From DYGX01 sp035325905 (GTDB lineage: Bacteria; Chloroflexota; Anaerolineae; Aggregatilineales; Aggregatilineaceae), in NCBI GenBank assembly GCA_035325905.1, contig DAOKYY010000012.1, forward strand, positions 1 to 59,842: a stretch of DNA of 59,842 bases. The letters are read 5' to 3'. The translations under genes were made by a program, and so were the position numbers. The stretch's first letter is position 1. The number at the start of each line of letters is the position of its first letter. This document shows positions 25,498-33,968 of this stretch, one piece after another. The notes beneath the pieces are model-generated. The model made no database searches and was not told the origin of the DNA. It saw only the letters and a list, made by a program, of their open reading frames with translations.

Positions 25498-27920
25498 GCC
25501 AGATCGCGAGTCCGGCGGTGTATCCGAACCCGGCGCGCCAGGCGGGGATCGGGCTGGCGCTGGTCGCGCTGCTGATCGGCGTTTACTTCCTGACTTTCAA
25601 CGGCTTCGCGATCAGCAGCGACGAGTGGTTCCTGTTCGACGCAACCGAGAGCCTGGCGCGGCGCGGCAACCTGCGCATGAATTACCTCTACGACGTGCAG
25701 TCGCCGCAGCTTCTCGCCCAGGTCGCGCCGCCGGTCGCCGATACCGAGCCGCTCCAGCCGCTGCTGGCCGTCCCGCTGTTCCGGCTGGCCGAGGTCCTGC
25801 CGGGGATTGGGCTGGCGCACACGGTCTGGCTGTTCAACGTGCTGATCACGGCGCTGACGGCGGGCGCGCTGTACGCCTACGGGCTGGCGCTTGACTATCG
25901 CCCGCGCGCGGCGGCGATTGTGGCGCTGCTGTTTGGGCTGGGGACGGTCGCCTGGCCGTACAGCCGGACGTTCTTCCGCGAGCCGCTGTTCTCGCTGCTG
26001 GCGCTGCTGAGCGCGCTGCTGACGCTGCGTCTGCGGCAGGCATTGGGTCAGGGCGAGCGCCCGCTGGGCCTGGCGCTGGCGCTGATCGTCGCGTTCGCCG
26101 GGGCGCTGTTCTCGAAAGAAGCCGCGTTCCTGATGGTTCCGGCGCTGGCGGTGCAGGCCTTCCCGGACCGGCTGGCGCGGCGGCGCTACCCGCGCCGGAC
26201 GCTCGCGGTCCTGCTCGGCCTCGCGGTCGCGGTGGCGGCGCTGGTGCTGGTCGCGATCTACGCCGGCGCGCTGTTCGGCGTCGACACGCGGCGGTGGGCG
26301 GCGGCGAACCGGCTGGCGCAGGCGCGCGCCAACCTGGCGCAGATGGGCGAGGGCGTGTTCGGCTACCTGTTCAGCCCTGGGCGCGGCGTGTGGGTCTATT
26401 CGCCGGTGCTGCTGGCGGGTTTTTTCGGCTGGCCGCGCCTGATCCGCGCGCGCAACTGGCGCGAGATCGCCGTGCCGCTGGCGATGCTGCTGGCGTTCGT
26501 CTTCGGCTACGCCGTCGTGCGCGGCGAAGAATGGTACGGCGGGACGGGCTGGGGGCCGCGCTATCTCGTCCCGGTGACGCCTTTTCTGGCGCTGTGGCTG
26601 CTGCCGGTCGTCGAGCGCCTGCTCGAAGCGGGCGCTTCTCGGATCGCGCGCGCCGCGCTCGCGACCCTCGCCGCGCTGAGCGTGGGGATGCAGGCGCTTG
26701 GGGTGCTCGTCCCGGTGCACGCCTATTACGACGCGCTCGCTCGCCAGACGCCGCCGATCATTCCCTGGCAGGAAGGCGCGTGGAGCCTGCGCTGGTCCCC
26801 ACCCGTGGTGTCGCTCGATCTGCTCGGCGAGCAGACGCCCGATCTGCTGGCGGCGCGGGCGGTTGGGCGGGCGTGGCTGCTGCCGGCGCTGGCCGGGCTG
26901 CTGATGCTGCTGGCGCTGCTCGCGCTGGCGTGGTGGCTGCGCCGCCGGGGCGGGACGCCGCGCGCCGCGCTGATCACGGGCGCGGGGCTGGCGCTCGCGA
27001 CGGCGCTGGTGCTCGGCGGCGGGCTGGCCGCCGCCCGGCGCGATCCGCGCTATCACACCGAGTTCGCGCCGCTGCAAAACCTGCTGGCGCAGCTTGAGCC
27101 GCAGTTGCAGCCCGATGACGCGCTCGTCCTGAGCGACAACACGTACCGCCGCTTTTTCATGAACAGCTACAAGCAGCGCGCGCCGATGGCCCTGGTGTTG
27201 CCCTACTCGCCCGGCAAGCGCACCAGCCCGGAAGCCATCCCGCAGGTTGTCTCGAACGATCCCGACGCGCTGATTCACCCCTCGGACGCGCTGATCCTGG
27301 CCGACCTGGCGCGGCGTCACGACCGGCTGTGGCTGATTGAGGACAGCAGCCCGTTTGTGTCATGGGCCAACCGTCCGGTCGAGCAGTATCTGGCGCGGCA
27401 CACCTTCCCGGTGCGCGAGGTGTCGGGCGGGGACCTGGCGCGGGCGGTGCTGTTCGACCTGACGCCTGCCGCGCCGCCGAGCGCGCCGCTCTGGCCGGAG
27501 CAGCGTATCGAGGCGCGCTTCGGCGCGAGCCTGAGCCTGATCGGGGCCGATCTGCCCGCCGGAAACACGGTCAGGCGCGGGGGAACGCTGCCGGTCACGC
27601 TGCTGTGGCAGGCGGTCGAGCCGATCGCGCCGGATTACAGCGTCGCGCTGCTGCTGATCGGGCCGGATGGGGCGGTCGTCGCGCAGCGCGATTCGTTCCC
27701 GGCGGGCGGCTTTGAGCCGACTTCGAGCTGGCGCGCGGGGTCGCTGCACCGCGACAACCACGGTCTGCCCGTCCCGCCAGACGCGCCGCCGGGCGCGTAT
27801 GAGCTATGGGTGGTTGTCTACGACTGGCGCACGCCCGGTGACCGCCTGCCAGTGACGCGCACGGGCCTGGATGCAGAGGCGTCCGACCACGCGCTGCTCG
27901 GCGCGATCAGGGTGGAGTAG
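25494..27920 (+). CDS. GT39-type membrane glycosyltransferase with C-terminal beta-rich domain
   Basis: The 808-residue protein has about twelve membrane helices. After the first helix comes FAISSDEWFLFD, supplying the acidic residues of GT-C enzymes, and the donor is presumably polyprenyl-phosphate-linked. Residues from about 560 are soluble; the last 140 (GTLPVTLLW ... GPDGAVVAQRD ... PPGAYELWVVVYDW) resemble the tail of the GT39 enzyme at 1444-3378. It overlaps the upstream GT4 gene by 4 bases and is the last gene of the cluster, so it may add a side branch or decorate the finished polymer outside the membrane. Confidence 0.78.
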   Translation: MSQIASPAVYPNPARQAGIGLALVALLIGVYFLTFNGFAISSDEWFLFDATESLARRGNLRMNYLYDVQSPQLLAQVAPPVADTEPLQPLLAVPLFRLAEVLPGIGLAHTVWLFNVLITALTAGALYAYGLALDYRPRAAAIVALLFGLGTVAWPYSRTFFREPLFSLLALLSALLTLRLRQALGQGERPLGLALALIVAFAGALFSKEAAFLMVPALAVQAFPDRLARRRYPRRTLAVLLGLAVAVAALVLVAIYAGALFGVDTRRWAAANRLAQARANLAQMGEGVFGYLFSPGRGVWVYSPVLLAGFFGWPRLIRARNWREIAVPLAMLLAFVFGYAVVRGEEWYGGTGWGPRYLVPVTPFLALWLLPVVERLLEAGASRIARAALATLAALSVGMQALGVLVPVHAYYDALARQTPPIIPWQEGAWSLRWSPPVVSLDLLGEQTPDLLAARAVGRAWLLPALAGLLMLLALLALAWWLRRRGGTPRAALITGAGLALATALVLGGGLAAARRDPRYHTEFAPLQNLLAQLEPQLQPDDALVLSDNTYRRFFMNSYKQRAPMALVLPYSPGKRTSPEAIPQVVSNDPDALIHPSDALILADLARRHDRLWLIEDSSPFVSWANRPVEQYLARHTFPVREVSGGDLARAVLFDLTPAAPPSAPLWPEQRIEARFGASLSLIGADLPAGNTVRRGGTLPVTLLWQAVEPIAPDYSVALLLIGPDGAVVAQRDSFPAGGFEPTSSWRAGSLHRDNHGLPVPPDAPPGAYELWVVVYDWRTPGDRLPVTRTGLDAEASDHALLGAIRVE

Positions 27921-27945
27921 GCGGTCGCTGCGCTTCTCGGTTTTT

Positions 27946-27985
27946 GCTGTTCCTGGCTGCTTTTCGCCGTCATTCGCTGCTCTTT
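27946..27985. repeat. Decad tandem repeat array (period 10)
   Basis: Four consecutive 10-base units: GCTGTTCCTG, GCTGCTTTTC, GCCGTCATTC, GCTGCTCTTT. They lie between convergent genes and touch the stop codon of the methyltransferase. Same consensus (GCTGTTCTTC) as arrays at 33909, 43003, 49581 and 59810. Confidence 0.65.
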
Positions 27986-28583
27986 ACAGCGCCCGGCAGA
28001 AGCGGTTGATCCAGGGGTGCGTGCGGCCAGGAGTCACATAGCCGCCGCTGATCGCCCAGCCGCTTTCGGCCAGCAGATGATCTAGCTCGTCCTCGCCGTA
28101 GTACGCGAAGAAACGCTCGCCCCCTTGCGGCGTGGCGACCCAGCTCTCGCCCTCGCCCAGCTTGACAGAACAATAAAGCGCGCCGCCAATCCGCACGACG
28201 CGCCTTAATTCGCCAAGAGCATCCGGCAGCACCTGCTTGGGAAGGTGCAGCAGCGATGCGGAAGCCCACACGCCGTCAAGGTCGCCACGGGCGAACGGCA
28301 GGCGGCGCAGGTCGGCCAGAACGAGATTGTCCAGCCCATAGTCGCGCGCCACGCGCAGTAGCTCCATTGAGAGGTCCACCGGCACCGCCAGCAGCCCGCG
28401 CGCCGCCAGCGCGAGCGTATAGTGTCCCGGCCCCGCGCCGGCATCGATCACCCGCGCGCCGGGCGGCAGCATGCAGGCGAAGGTGTCCAGCTCGTGGCTG
28501 AGCGAAGCGCCGCCCAGGGCGCTGGCGAAGGCCGCCGAGAAGCGGTCGTAACTGGCGATCGTGCGGGACGTTTCGTCAGACAT
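27984..28583 (-). CDS. Class I SAM-dependent methyltransferase
   Basis: The 199-residue protein has the Methyltransf_11-type core: motif I VIDAGAGPGHYTLALA near residue 47, motif II VPVDLSMELLRVAR, then DLRRLPFARGDLDGVWASASLLHLP and a post-core LRRVVRIGG. Substrate unknown. I chose the ATG at 28583 (MSDETSRTIASYDRF) because in-frame codons further upstream run into the divergent gene. It is divergent from the M42 peptidase operon and converges with the polysaccharide cluster. Confidence 0.85.
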   Translation of the reverse strand: MSDETSRTIASYDRFSAAFASALGGASLSHELDTFACMLPPGARVIDAGAGPGHYTLALAARGLLAVPVDLSMELLRVARDYGLDNLVLADLRRLPFARGDLDGVWASASLLHLPKQVLPDALGELRRVVRIGGALYCSVKLGEGESWVATPQGGERFFAYYGEDELDHLLAESGWAISGGYVTPGRTHPWINRFCRAL

Positions 28584-28595
28584 TCTGAAGCGGGA

Positions 28596-28601
28596 TATAC
28601 T
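28596..28601 (+). promoter_or_regulatory. Candidate -10 box (TATACT) of the M42 peptidase operon
   Basis: GGGATATACTCCGG lies about 52 bases before the ATG at 28654, within the region shared with the divergent methyltransferase. Confidence 0.4.
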
Positions 28602-28653
28602 CCGGCCTGCGCTGCGCGCCGCTCGCAGCGCCCGGCCCCACAAGGAGATACGC

Positions 28654-29706
28654 ATGGCGGACCTGGCACTACATCTTGATAGTATAGTTGATTTTCTGGT
28701 CAGATTGCTAAAGACTCCCAGCCCCACCGGGTACCATCTGGAAGTGATCGAGACCGTCGAGCAGGCGTTTCGCGAGCTGGCGATTGCAGATTTGCGCTTC
28801 GAGCGCAGCCCGAAAGGCGCGCTGGTGATCACCTGGCCCGGCGCGCACGACGACGCGCCGCGCGGCCTGACCGCGCACACCGACACGCTGGGGCTGATGG
28901 TGCGCGAGATCAAGAGCAGCGGGCGATTGAAGCTGCACATGCTCGGCGGCTACATGTGGAACGCGGTCGAGTTCGAGGGCGTCACGATCCAGACGCGCGA
29001 CGGGCGGCGCTATCGTGGGACGGTTGTCCCGGTCAAGTCGAGCGTGCATATCCATCGCGGCGCGGGCGACGAGCCGCGCAAGCAAGACACAATGGAAGCG
29101 CGGATCGACGAGCGCGTCAGCAGCGCCGCCGGCGTGCGCGCGCTCGGCGTCGAAGTCGGCGATTTCGTGTTTCTCGACCCGCGCGTCGAAGTGACCGCCA
29201 GCGGCTTTCTCCGCTCGCGCCACCTCGACGACAAGGCGAGCGTCGCGTGCATCTATGGCGCGTTTCGGGCGCTGCGCGACGCGGGTCTGCGCCCGGCGCA
29301 AACCGTGACGACCGTCATCGCCAATTACGAGGAAGTCGGGCACGGCGCGGCGGCGGGGTTTCCGCCGGGCTTGCGCGAGCTGGTCGCGGTCGATATGGCG
29401 GCGGTCGGCGAGGGGCAGAACAGCGACGAGTTCAGCGCCGGAATCTGCGTGGCGGATGGCGGCGGCCCCTATCACGTCGAGCTGACCGGCAGGCTGCGCG
29501 CGCTGGCCGAGCAGCACGCCATCCCGTACCGGCTCGACATCTATCCGTATTACGGCTCGGACGGCGAAGCGTACTGGCGAGCAGGCGGCGCTGCGCAGGT
29601 GGCGCTGGTTGGGCCGGGGGTGGACGCCTCGCACGCCTACGAGCGGACGCACGCCGACAGCCTGCTGCACACCGCGCACCTGCTGGCGCGTTATTTGCTG
29701 TCGTGA
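28654..29706 (+). CDS. M42 family zinc aminopeptidase
   Basis: A dinuclear zinc aminopeptidase of the glutamyl aminopeptidase/deblocking type, 350 residues, usually assembling as a large cytoplasmic dodecamer that trims peptides. Expected ligands appear in order: the AHTDTLG His and Asp, LDDKAS (bridging Asp), the NYEEVGHG catalytic Glu pair, VAVDMA and the late SHAYERTH His. AAGGAG lies six bases before ATG 28654. It opens a run of five co-directional genes; the third to fifth are tightly spaced or overlapping. Confidence 0.9.
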   Translation: MADLALHLDSIVDFLVRLLKTPSPTGYHLEVIETVEQAFRELAIADLRFERSPKGALVITWPGAHDDAPRGLTAHTDTLGLMVREIKSSGRLKLHMLGGYMWNAVEFEGVTIQTRDGRRYRGTVVPVKSSVHIHRGAGDEPRKQDTMEARIDERVSSAAGVRALGVEVGDFVFLDPRVEVTASGFLRSRHLDDKASVACIYGAFRALRDAGLRPAQTVTTVIANYEEVGHGAAAGFPPGLRELVAVDMAAVGEGQNSDEFSAGICVADGGGPYHVELTGRLRALAEQHAIPYRLDIYPYYGSDGEAYWRAGGAAQVALVGPGVDASHAYERTHADSLLHTAHLLARYLLS

Positions 29707-29751
29707 GATAACAACCGGGAGAAACGGGGAAGTCGGAGGAGAAACGGACGC

Positions 29752-30522
29752 ATGGCTTTGCGCGGCATCATCTTTGACATGGGCGGCACGCTGCTGCACT
29801 ACTCGCCGCCCGGCCAGGACTGGGAAGCAATGGAGCGGCTCGGCGCTCAGGGGGTGTATTATTATCTGCGCGAGCTGGGCTACGAGCTGCCGCACGAAGA
29901 AGACGCGCTTGGCGTGGCGTGGGAGACGGCCCATCGCTTCTGGCAGGCGATCAACGAGCAGGATGTGTCGCAGATCAAGCTGGGCAACCAGGTCGCGGAG
30001 CTGGCGCGCCGCTGGGGTGTAACCGACCTGGAGCCGGAGCAGCTTGAGGCGCTGGCCGCCGCGTACATGCACGGTATTCAGGCGATCGTCTCCCCGCTCG
30101 AAGGCGCGGCCGAGACGCTGGAAGCCCTGCGCGAGCGCGGGCTGCGCATCGGCCTGATCTCCAACACGCTGTGGGAAGGGCGCTACCATCGCGGCGACCT
30201 CGACCGCTGGGGCCTGACTCCTTATCTCGAAGTGCTGGTCTTCTCCGCCGACGTGGAGGCGTGGAAGCCGTTTGGGGCCGTGTTCCGCCACGCGCTGGAG
30301 GCGCTGGACCTCAAGCCGGAAGAAGCGGTGTACGTGGGCGACAGCCTGTATTTCGACGTGTACGGCGCGCAGCAAGCGGGCCTGCGCGGGGTGTGGATCG
30401 AGCAGGCGCGGCGCGATCTGCCCGAAGGGCTGGACGTGACGCCGGACGCCACGATCCGCGCGCTGCCGGAGCTGATCCCGCTGGTGGATCGCTGGCGCGC
30501 GGACGGGGCGGGGCGCTCATGA
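29752..30522 (+). CDS. HAD-family hydrolase with altered motif I
   Basis: The 256-residue protein is a HAD-superfamily enzyme with a helical cap. Motif I is IFDMGGTLLHY: the nucleophile Asp is present but the usual second Asp (DxDGT) is Gly. Motif II (GLISNT), motif III Lys (EAWKPFG) and motif IV (AVYVGDSLYFDVYGAQQAG) are intact. Loss of the second Asp weakens the case for ordinary phosphatase activity, though a DxGGT form does occur in some HAD groups. It lies 45 bases after the M42 gene and overlaps the next start by four bases. Confidence 0.82.
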   Translation: MALRGIIFDMGGTLLHYSPPGQDWEAMERLGAQGVYYYLRELGYELPHEEDALGVAWETAHRFWQAINEQDVSQIKLGNQVAELARRWGVTDLEPEQLEALAAAYMHGIQAIVSPLEGAAETLEALRERGLRIGLISNTLWEGRYHRGDLDRWGLTPYLEVLVFSADVEAWKPFGAVFRHALEALDLKPEEAVYVGDSLYFDVYGAQQAGLRGVWIEQARRDLPEGLDVTPDATIRALPELIPLVDRWRADGAGRS

Positions 30523-31253
30523 CCGGCCCGGCGCGCACTTCTGATCCGCTCGACGATCTGCCGGGCCTGACGCGACGGCCTGCGCCTGTCCGCCGTCGCG
30601 TCCCGATTTGGCTGCTGATCCTGGTTGGCGCGCTGGTGATCGGGCTTGGACTGGGCGCGGCGTATCTGATGCTGCCGCTCGACGCGCCGCTGCCCGACGA
30701 CGTGGGCGCGCGCTACGATGGGCTGGAGCGCGGCACGACCGCGCAGGGCTTCCCGCGCCTGGGCCGGGCCGATGCCCCGACTCTGATCGAGGACTTTTCG
30801 AGCTACGCCTGCCCGCACTGCGGGACATTTTTCGACGACGAGCTGCCCCGCCTGCTCGATGCGATCGCCGCCGGGCGCGTGCAGTTCGTGCTGATCCCGG
30901 TGCCGTTCGGGCGCGGCGCGCCGACCGCAACCCGCGCCGCGCTGTGCGCCGGGGAGCAGGGCAAGTTCTGGGAGATGAACGACACGCTCTTTTCGTGGCA
31001 GGGGCGCTTCGTCGGCTCGACCTTCCACGAGCGCCGCGTGGCGATGGGCGCGGATGCCCTCGGCTTGGATCGCGACGCTTTCGATGCGTGTATGGGCAGC
31101 GATGCGATCGAGCAGGTGATCGAGCGGGCGCGCGACGAGTTCGACCGGCGCGGCCTGCGCGGCACGCCCTCGGTGTTTCTCGACGGCGAGCGTATACATG
31201 ACTACGCCGAGCTGGATGCTGTTTCCGTCCCGGAGAGTGGTGGCTCCGCATGA
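30519..31253 (+). CDS. Membrane-anchored DsbA-like thiol-disulfide oxidoreductase
   Basis: The 244-residue protein has one N-terminal membrane helix (about 29-52) and an extracytoplasmic thioredoxin-fold domain with active site CPHC (98-101), a DsbA-type helical insertion and the cis-proline loop GTPSVF near residue 222. It should oxidise or isomerise disulfides of exported proteins. ATG at 30519 overlaps the HAD stop (ATGA) and its own stop overlaps the dipeptidase start in the same manner. No DsbB or VKOR partner gene is nearby. Confidence 0.85.
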   Translation: MTGPARTSDPLDDLPGLTRRPAPVRRRVPIWLLILVGALVIGLGLGAAYLMLPLDAPLPDDVGARYDGLERGTTAQGFPRLGRADAPTLIEDFSSYACPHCGTFFDDELPRLLDAIAAGRVQFVLIPVPFGRGAPTATRAALCAGEQGKFWEMNDTLFSWQGRFVGSTFHERRVAMGADALGLDRDAFDACMGSDAIEQVIERARDEFDRRGLRGTPSVFLDGERIHDYAELDAVSVPESGGSA

Positions 31254-32350
31254 ACCCGACCCATCCGATACTCGTTGACGCGCACCAGGACATCGCCTGG
31301 AACTACTTCAACAATGGACGCGACTATTTGCAGAGCGCCTGGCGCAAGCGCCGCCGCGAGGTGATCGACCCGGTCTTTGTGCAGCGGTATGGGCGCTGCA
31401 TGAACGGCCTGCCGGAAGCGATTCTGGGCCGCGTCGCCGTCGTCTGCGGCTCGATTTTCGTCTCGCCGGTGGCTTCTAAAATGTACCCCGACGAAAAAAT
31501 CCTGTACGAGACGCCGCAGGAAGCCTACGAGCAGGGCATCCGCCAGCTTGAATACTACGAGCGGCTGGCGACCGACAGCGGGCGCATCCGCCTGATCCTG
31601 ACGCAAGCCGATCTCGACGCCGTGCTGGCGACCTGGGACGAGGGTCAGGAAGTGCCCGATCACCGCCTGGGCATCGTGATCCTGATGGAAGGCGCGGACC
31701 CGATCCTCGCGCCGGAGCAGGTCGAGGAATGGCACGCGCGCGGGCTGCGCGTCGTCGGCCCGGCGTGGACCGCGACGCGCTACAGCGGCGGGACGAAGGC
31801 GGTCGGGCCGCTGACCGACCTGGGCCGCGCGCTGCTCGACGCGATGGCCGGGCTGCGGATGGTGCTCGACCTGTCGCACATGGCGCCGGAGGCGGCGCGC
31901 GAGGCGCTCGACCGCTATGATGGCCCGCTCTTCGCCGGGCACGCCAACCCGCTGCGCTTCCGCCCGGACCGGCCCGACCGCAACCTGAGCGACGACATCA
32001 TTCGCGGCATCGCGGAGCACGATGGCGCGGTCGGCATCCTGCCCTACAACCTGTTCCTGGTCGAAGGCTGGCGCCTGGGCGACCGGCGCGACGCGGCGCG
32101 CATGGAGACCGTCGTCGCCGCGATCGATCACGTCTGCCAGGTGACGGGCAGCGCGCGGCATGCCGGCATTGGCAGCGACGCCGACGGTGGCTTCGGCAGC
32201 GAGTCGGTCCCAGTTGGTATCGAGACGGTGGCCGACCTGTGGGAGATCGGGCCGGCGCTGGCCGCGCGCGGCTACCAGCCGGACGACGTGGCCGCGATCC
32301 TGGGGGGCAATATGCTGCGCGTGCTGCGCGCCGGGCTGCCCGACGCCTGA
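31250..32350 (+). CDS. Membrane dipeptidase (M19) family metallopeptidase
   Basis: A zinc dipeptidase of the amidohydrolase superfamily, 366 residues. It has the N-terminal HxD metal site (VDAHQDIAWNY), the bridging glutamate in ILMEGADP, then DLSHM and AGHANP histidines, and the late GSDADGGFG aspartate. No signal peptide is seen, so it is probably cytoplasmic despite the family name. Translation is coupled to the upstream DsbA-like gene by a 4-base overlap. With the M42 enzyme in the same gene run it suggests peptide salvage. Confidence 0.87.
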   Translation: MNPTHPILVDAHQDIAWNYFNNGRDYLQSAWRKRRREVIDPVFVQRYGRCMNGLPEAILGRVAVVCGSIFVSPVASKMYPDEKILYETPQEAYEQGIRQLEYYERLATDSGRIRLILTQADLDAVLATWDEGQEVPDHRLGIVILMEGADPILAPEQVEEWHARGLRVVGPAWTATRYSGGTKAVGPLTDLGRALLDAMAGLRMVLDLSHMAPEAAREALDRYDGPLFAGHANPLRFRPDRPDRNLSDDIIRGIAEHDGAVGILPYNLFLVEGWRLGDRRDAARMETVVAAIDHVCQVTGSARHAGIGSDADGGFGSESVPVGIETVADLWEIGPALAARGYQPDDVAAILGGNMLRVLRAGLPDA

Positions 32351-32371
32351 CCGCCGGACGGGTGACGACCG

Positions 32372-32845
32372 ATGGAACGCACCAACGAAACGAGCATCAT
32401 CATCGGCGTGCTGGGCGTCGTGGTCACGCTGATGGGGCTGTTTCCGGGGATCATCGGCCTGGACGCGGCGCCGGGGATCGGCGTGCTCCAGGTCGTCGTG
32501 ATCCTGGCCGGGTTTAGCCTGCTCTTTCTCGGCGCGTATGTGTTCGTCTACCAGGCGTTCTATCGGGGCGCCAAGCGCACGCTCGCGCAGGATGTCGGCA
32601 TCCGTCTGACGCTGACCGGGCTGGTGATCGCCGCCGCCGCCGGTCTGGCGGACGTGCTCGGCTTTGGGAGCCACCCGCCGACGCCCAGCACGCGCCCACT
32701 GCTGGGCGAGCTTCAAGCGATGTTGTTCGTCGGCGGCTTTTTGGTGGCGTCAGCAGGCGTGGTAATCTACGCGCTGTTCGGCCCGCCCGCCACACCGGAC
32801 GATACCTCCGGCGACGACACGCTGCCCCTGGACCAGAGCGGCTGA
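32372..32845 (+). CDS. Four-helix membrane protein of unknown function
   Basis: The 157-residue protein has four hydrophobic segments (about 9-29, 38-62, 74-95 and 113-135) and a short acidic C-terminus rich in Asp, Thr and Pro. No family is recognised. It starts 21 bases after the dipeptidase and probably ends the operon. Neither catalytic motif nor signal is visible. Confidence 0.65.
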   Translation: MERTNETSIIIGVLGVVVTLMGLFPGIIGLDAAPGIGVLQVVVILAGFSLLFLGAYVFVYQAFYRGAKRTLAQDVGIRLTLTGLVIAAAAGLADVLGFGSHPPTPSTRPLLGELQAMLFVGGFLVASAGVVIYALFGPPATPDDTSGDDTLPLDQSG

Positions 32846-32945
32846 CCCCGCTTCGCCCGATTTTGCAATCGATTGTGACAATTTGCATTAACGCAAAGCT
32901 TTCCCCGCACACCTCGCATAAGATACGGTTGAGAGCGTCGGCTAT

Positions 32946-33009
32946 CCCTGGCGCGCGCTTTCTCCGCGCGTTCTCCCGCTTCGCAGCCCGCTCGCGGCGC
33001 GCGCCAGGG
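32946..33009. other. Long inverted repeat upstream of the FmdE-like gene
   Basis: A perfect 13-base stem, CCCTGGCGCGCGC (32946-32958) with its complement at 32997-33009, encloses 38 bases that can fold further. It lies between the operon end and the promoter of the next gene, so it may end upstream transcription or serve as a protein-binding site; there is no T-run. Confidence 0.5.
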
Positions 33010-33025
33010 GAGGCAATCGGCGCGT

Positions 33026-33053
33026 TTGACGGCGCTTCCGGCGCTCATAATCT
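33026..33053 (+). promoter_or_regulatory. Candidate promoter of the FmdE-like gene
   Basis: TTGACG (33026-33031) is followed after 16 bases by TAATCT (33048-33053); CATAAT two bases earlier gives a 14-base spacer. The start codon is 30 bases downstream, with GGGAGG between. Confidence 0.5.
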
Positions 33054-33083
33054 TACGCTGCTCGCCTTTTGGGAGGATAAAAA

Positions 33084-33833
33084 ATGAAGAAAGTGGCTTT
33101 TCTGTTCGTCGCCGTGTTTGTCACCGCGGCCCTGGTAATTCCCAGCGCCAAGACGTTTGTCGCCGCGCAGGAAGGATCGGAAGCCGTGTGGACTCAGGAT
33201 TACATTACCAGCGTGCCGCCGATCTTCCTGCGCGACCCTCTGCTGGAGATGTTCGGGCAGACGGCGGACCCCATCCCGTACACTTATGAAGAAGCGGTCA
33301 AGCTCTCCGGACACTCCTGCGGCGCGGTCGCCGGGGCGTGGACCATCACCCGCAAGGCGCTGGCGGCGCTGTACCCCGACGAGGTCCCGGTGCGCGGCCA
33401 GATCGTGATCCACGCGCCCGGAGCCGAGGATGAATGGCACGTCGGCGTCTTTGGCGAGGTGATGACCTACCTCACCGGCGCGGCTCCGCACACCGGCTTC
33501 AGCGGGGCGGAGTTCGGGCAGGCGGACCAGGTGTTCATCCGCCGCAACAAGCTGATCTACGCCGAGGCCGCGACCGGCACGCCGCCGCCGCAAATGCAGT
33601 GGGTCTTCGAGCGCCTGGACACCGGCAAGAAGGTCGGCGTGTCGTTCAACGTCATGGCGGTTCAGCCGCTGGTGACGGAGGACTGGACCAAGCTCGGCGT
33701 CAAGCTGGCGTCGGGCGCCGGGACGCCGGAGGAAATTGAGAAGTACGTCAAGTGGTGGAACGATCGCGCCCTGTTCGTGCTCGACAACGCCGACACGATG
33801 GACGGGCTGTTCGTCGTCAAAGAGCTGGAATAG
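33084..33833 (+). CDS. Secreted FmdE-like protein
   Basis: The 249-residue protein has a clear signal peptide (residues 1-28, cleavage near FVAAQE). The mature part resembles the FmdE domain first named in formylmethanofuran dehydrogenase operons: DPLLEMFGQ, then YTYEEAVKLSGHSCGAVAGA with the putative metal ligands His77 and Cys79, LYPDEVPVRGQIVI and a late FIRRNKLIY. Such stand-alone versions occur in bacteria with no methanofuran pathway and have no settled function; metal or cofactor binding is inference. GGGAGG precedes the ATG. It is monocistronic between a promoter and a strong hairpin. Confidence 0.7.
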   Translation: MKKVAFLFVAVFVTAALVIPSAKTFVAAQEGSEAVWTQDYITSVPPIFLRDPLLEMFGQTADPIPYTYEEAVKLSGHSCGAVAGAWTITRKALAALYPDEVPVRGQIVIHAPGAEDEWHVGVFGEVMTYLTGAAPHTGFSGAEFGQADQVFIRRNKLIYAEAATGTPPPQMQWVFERLDTGKKVGVSFNVMAVQPLVTEDWTKLGVKLASGAGTPEEIEKYVKWWNDRALFVLDNADTMDGLFVVKELE

Positions 33834-33859
33834 CGTAAACGCCGTGCGAAACGGGGTGG

Positions 33860-33893
33860 CGGGCCGGTGAGCGGGCAACCGCTCGCCGGCCCG
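33860..33893. terminator. Strong 15-bp hairpin between convergent genes
   Basis: A 15-pair stem (33860-33874 with 33879-33893; one G-T pair) closes a GCAA tetraloop. It lies 26 bases after the FmdE-like stop. A run of T is absent immediately after it, but pyrimidine-rich decad repeats follow. Confidence 0.65.
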
Positions 33894-33908
33894 TTCCAGT
33901 CGCCTTTC

Positions 33909-33968
33909 GCTGTTCTTTGCTGCCTTTAGCGGCCTTTAGCGGCCCTTCGCTGTTTTCTGCGCTCTCTC
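33909..33968. repeat. Decad tandem repeat array running into a coding end
   Basis: Six consecutive 10-base units, each starting GCTG, GCGG or GCGC: GCTGTTCTTT, GCTGCCTTTA, GCGGCCTTTA, GCGGCCCTTC, GCTGTTTTCT, GCGCTCTCTC. The array covers the stop codon and about the last 14 codons of the M50 gene on the minus strand, so its basic C-terminus is encoded by repeat units. Confidence 0.7.
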
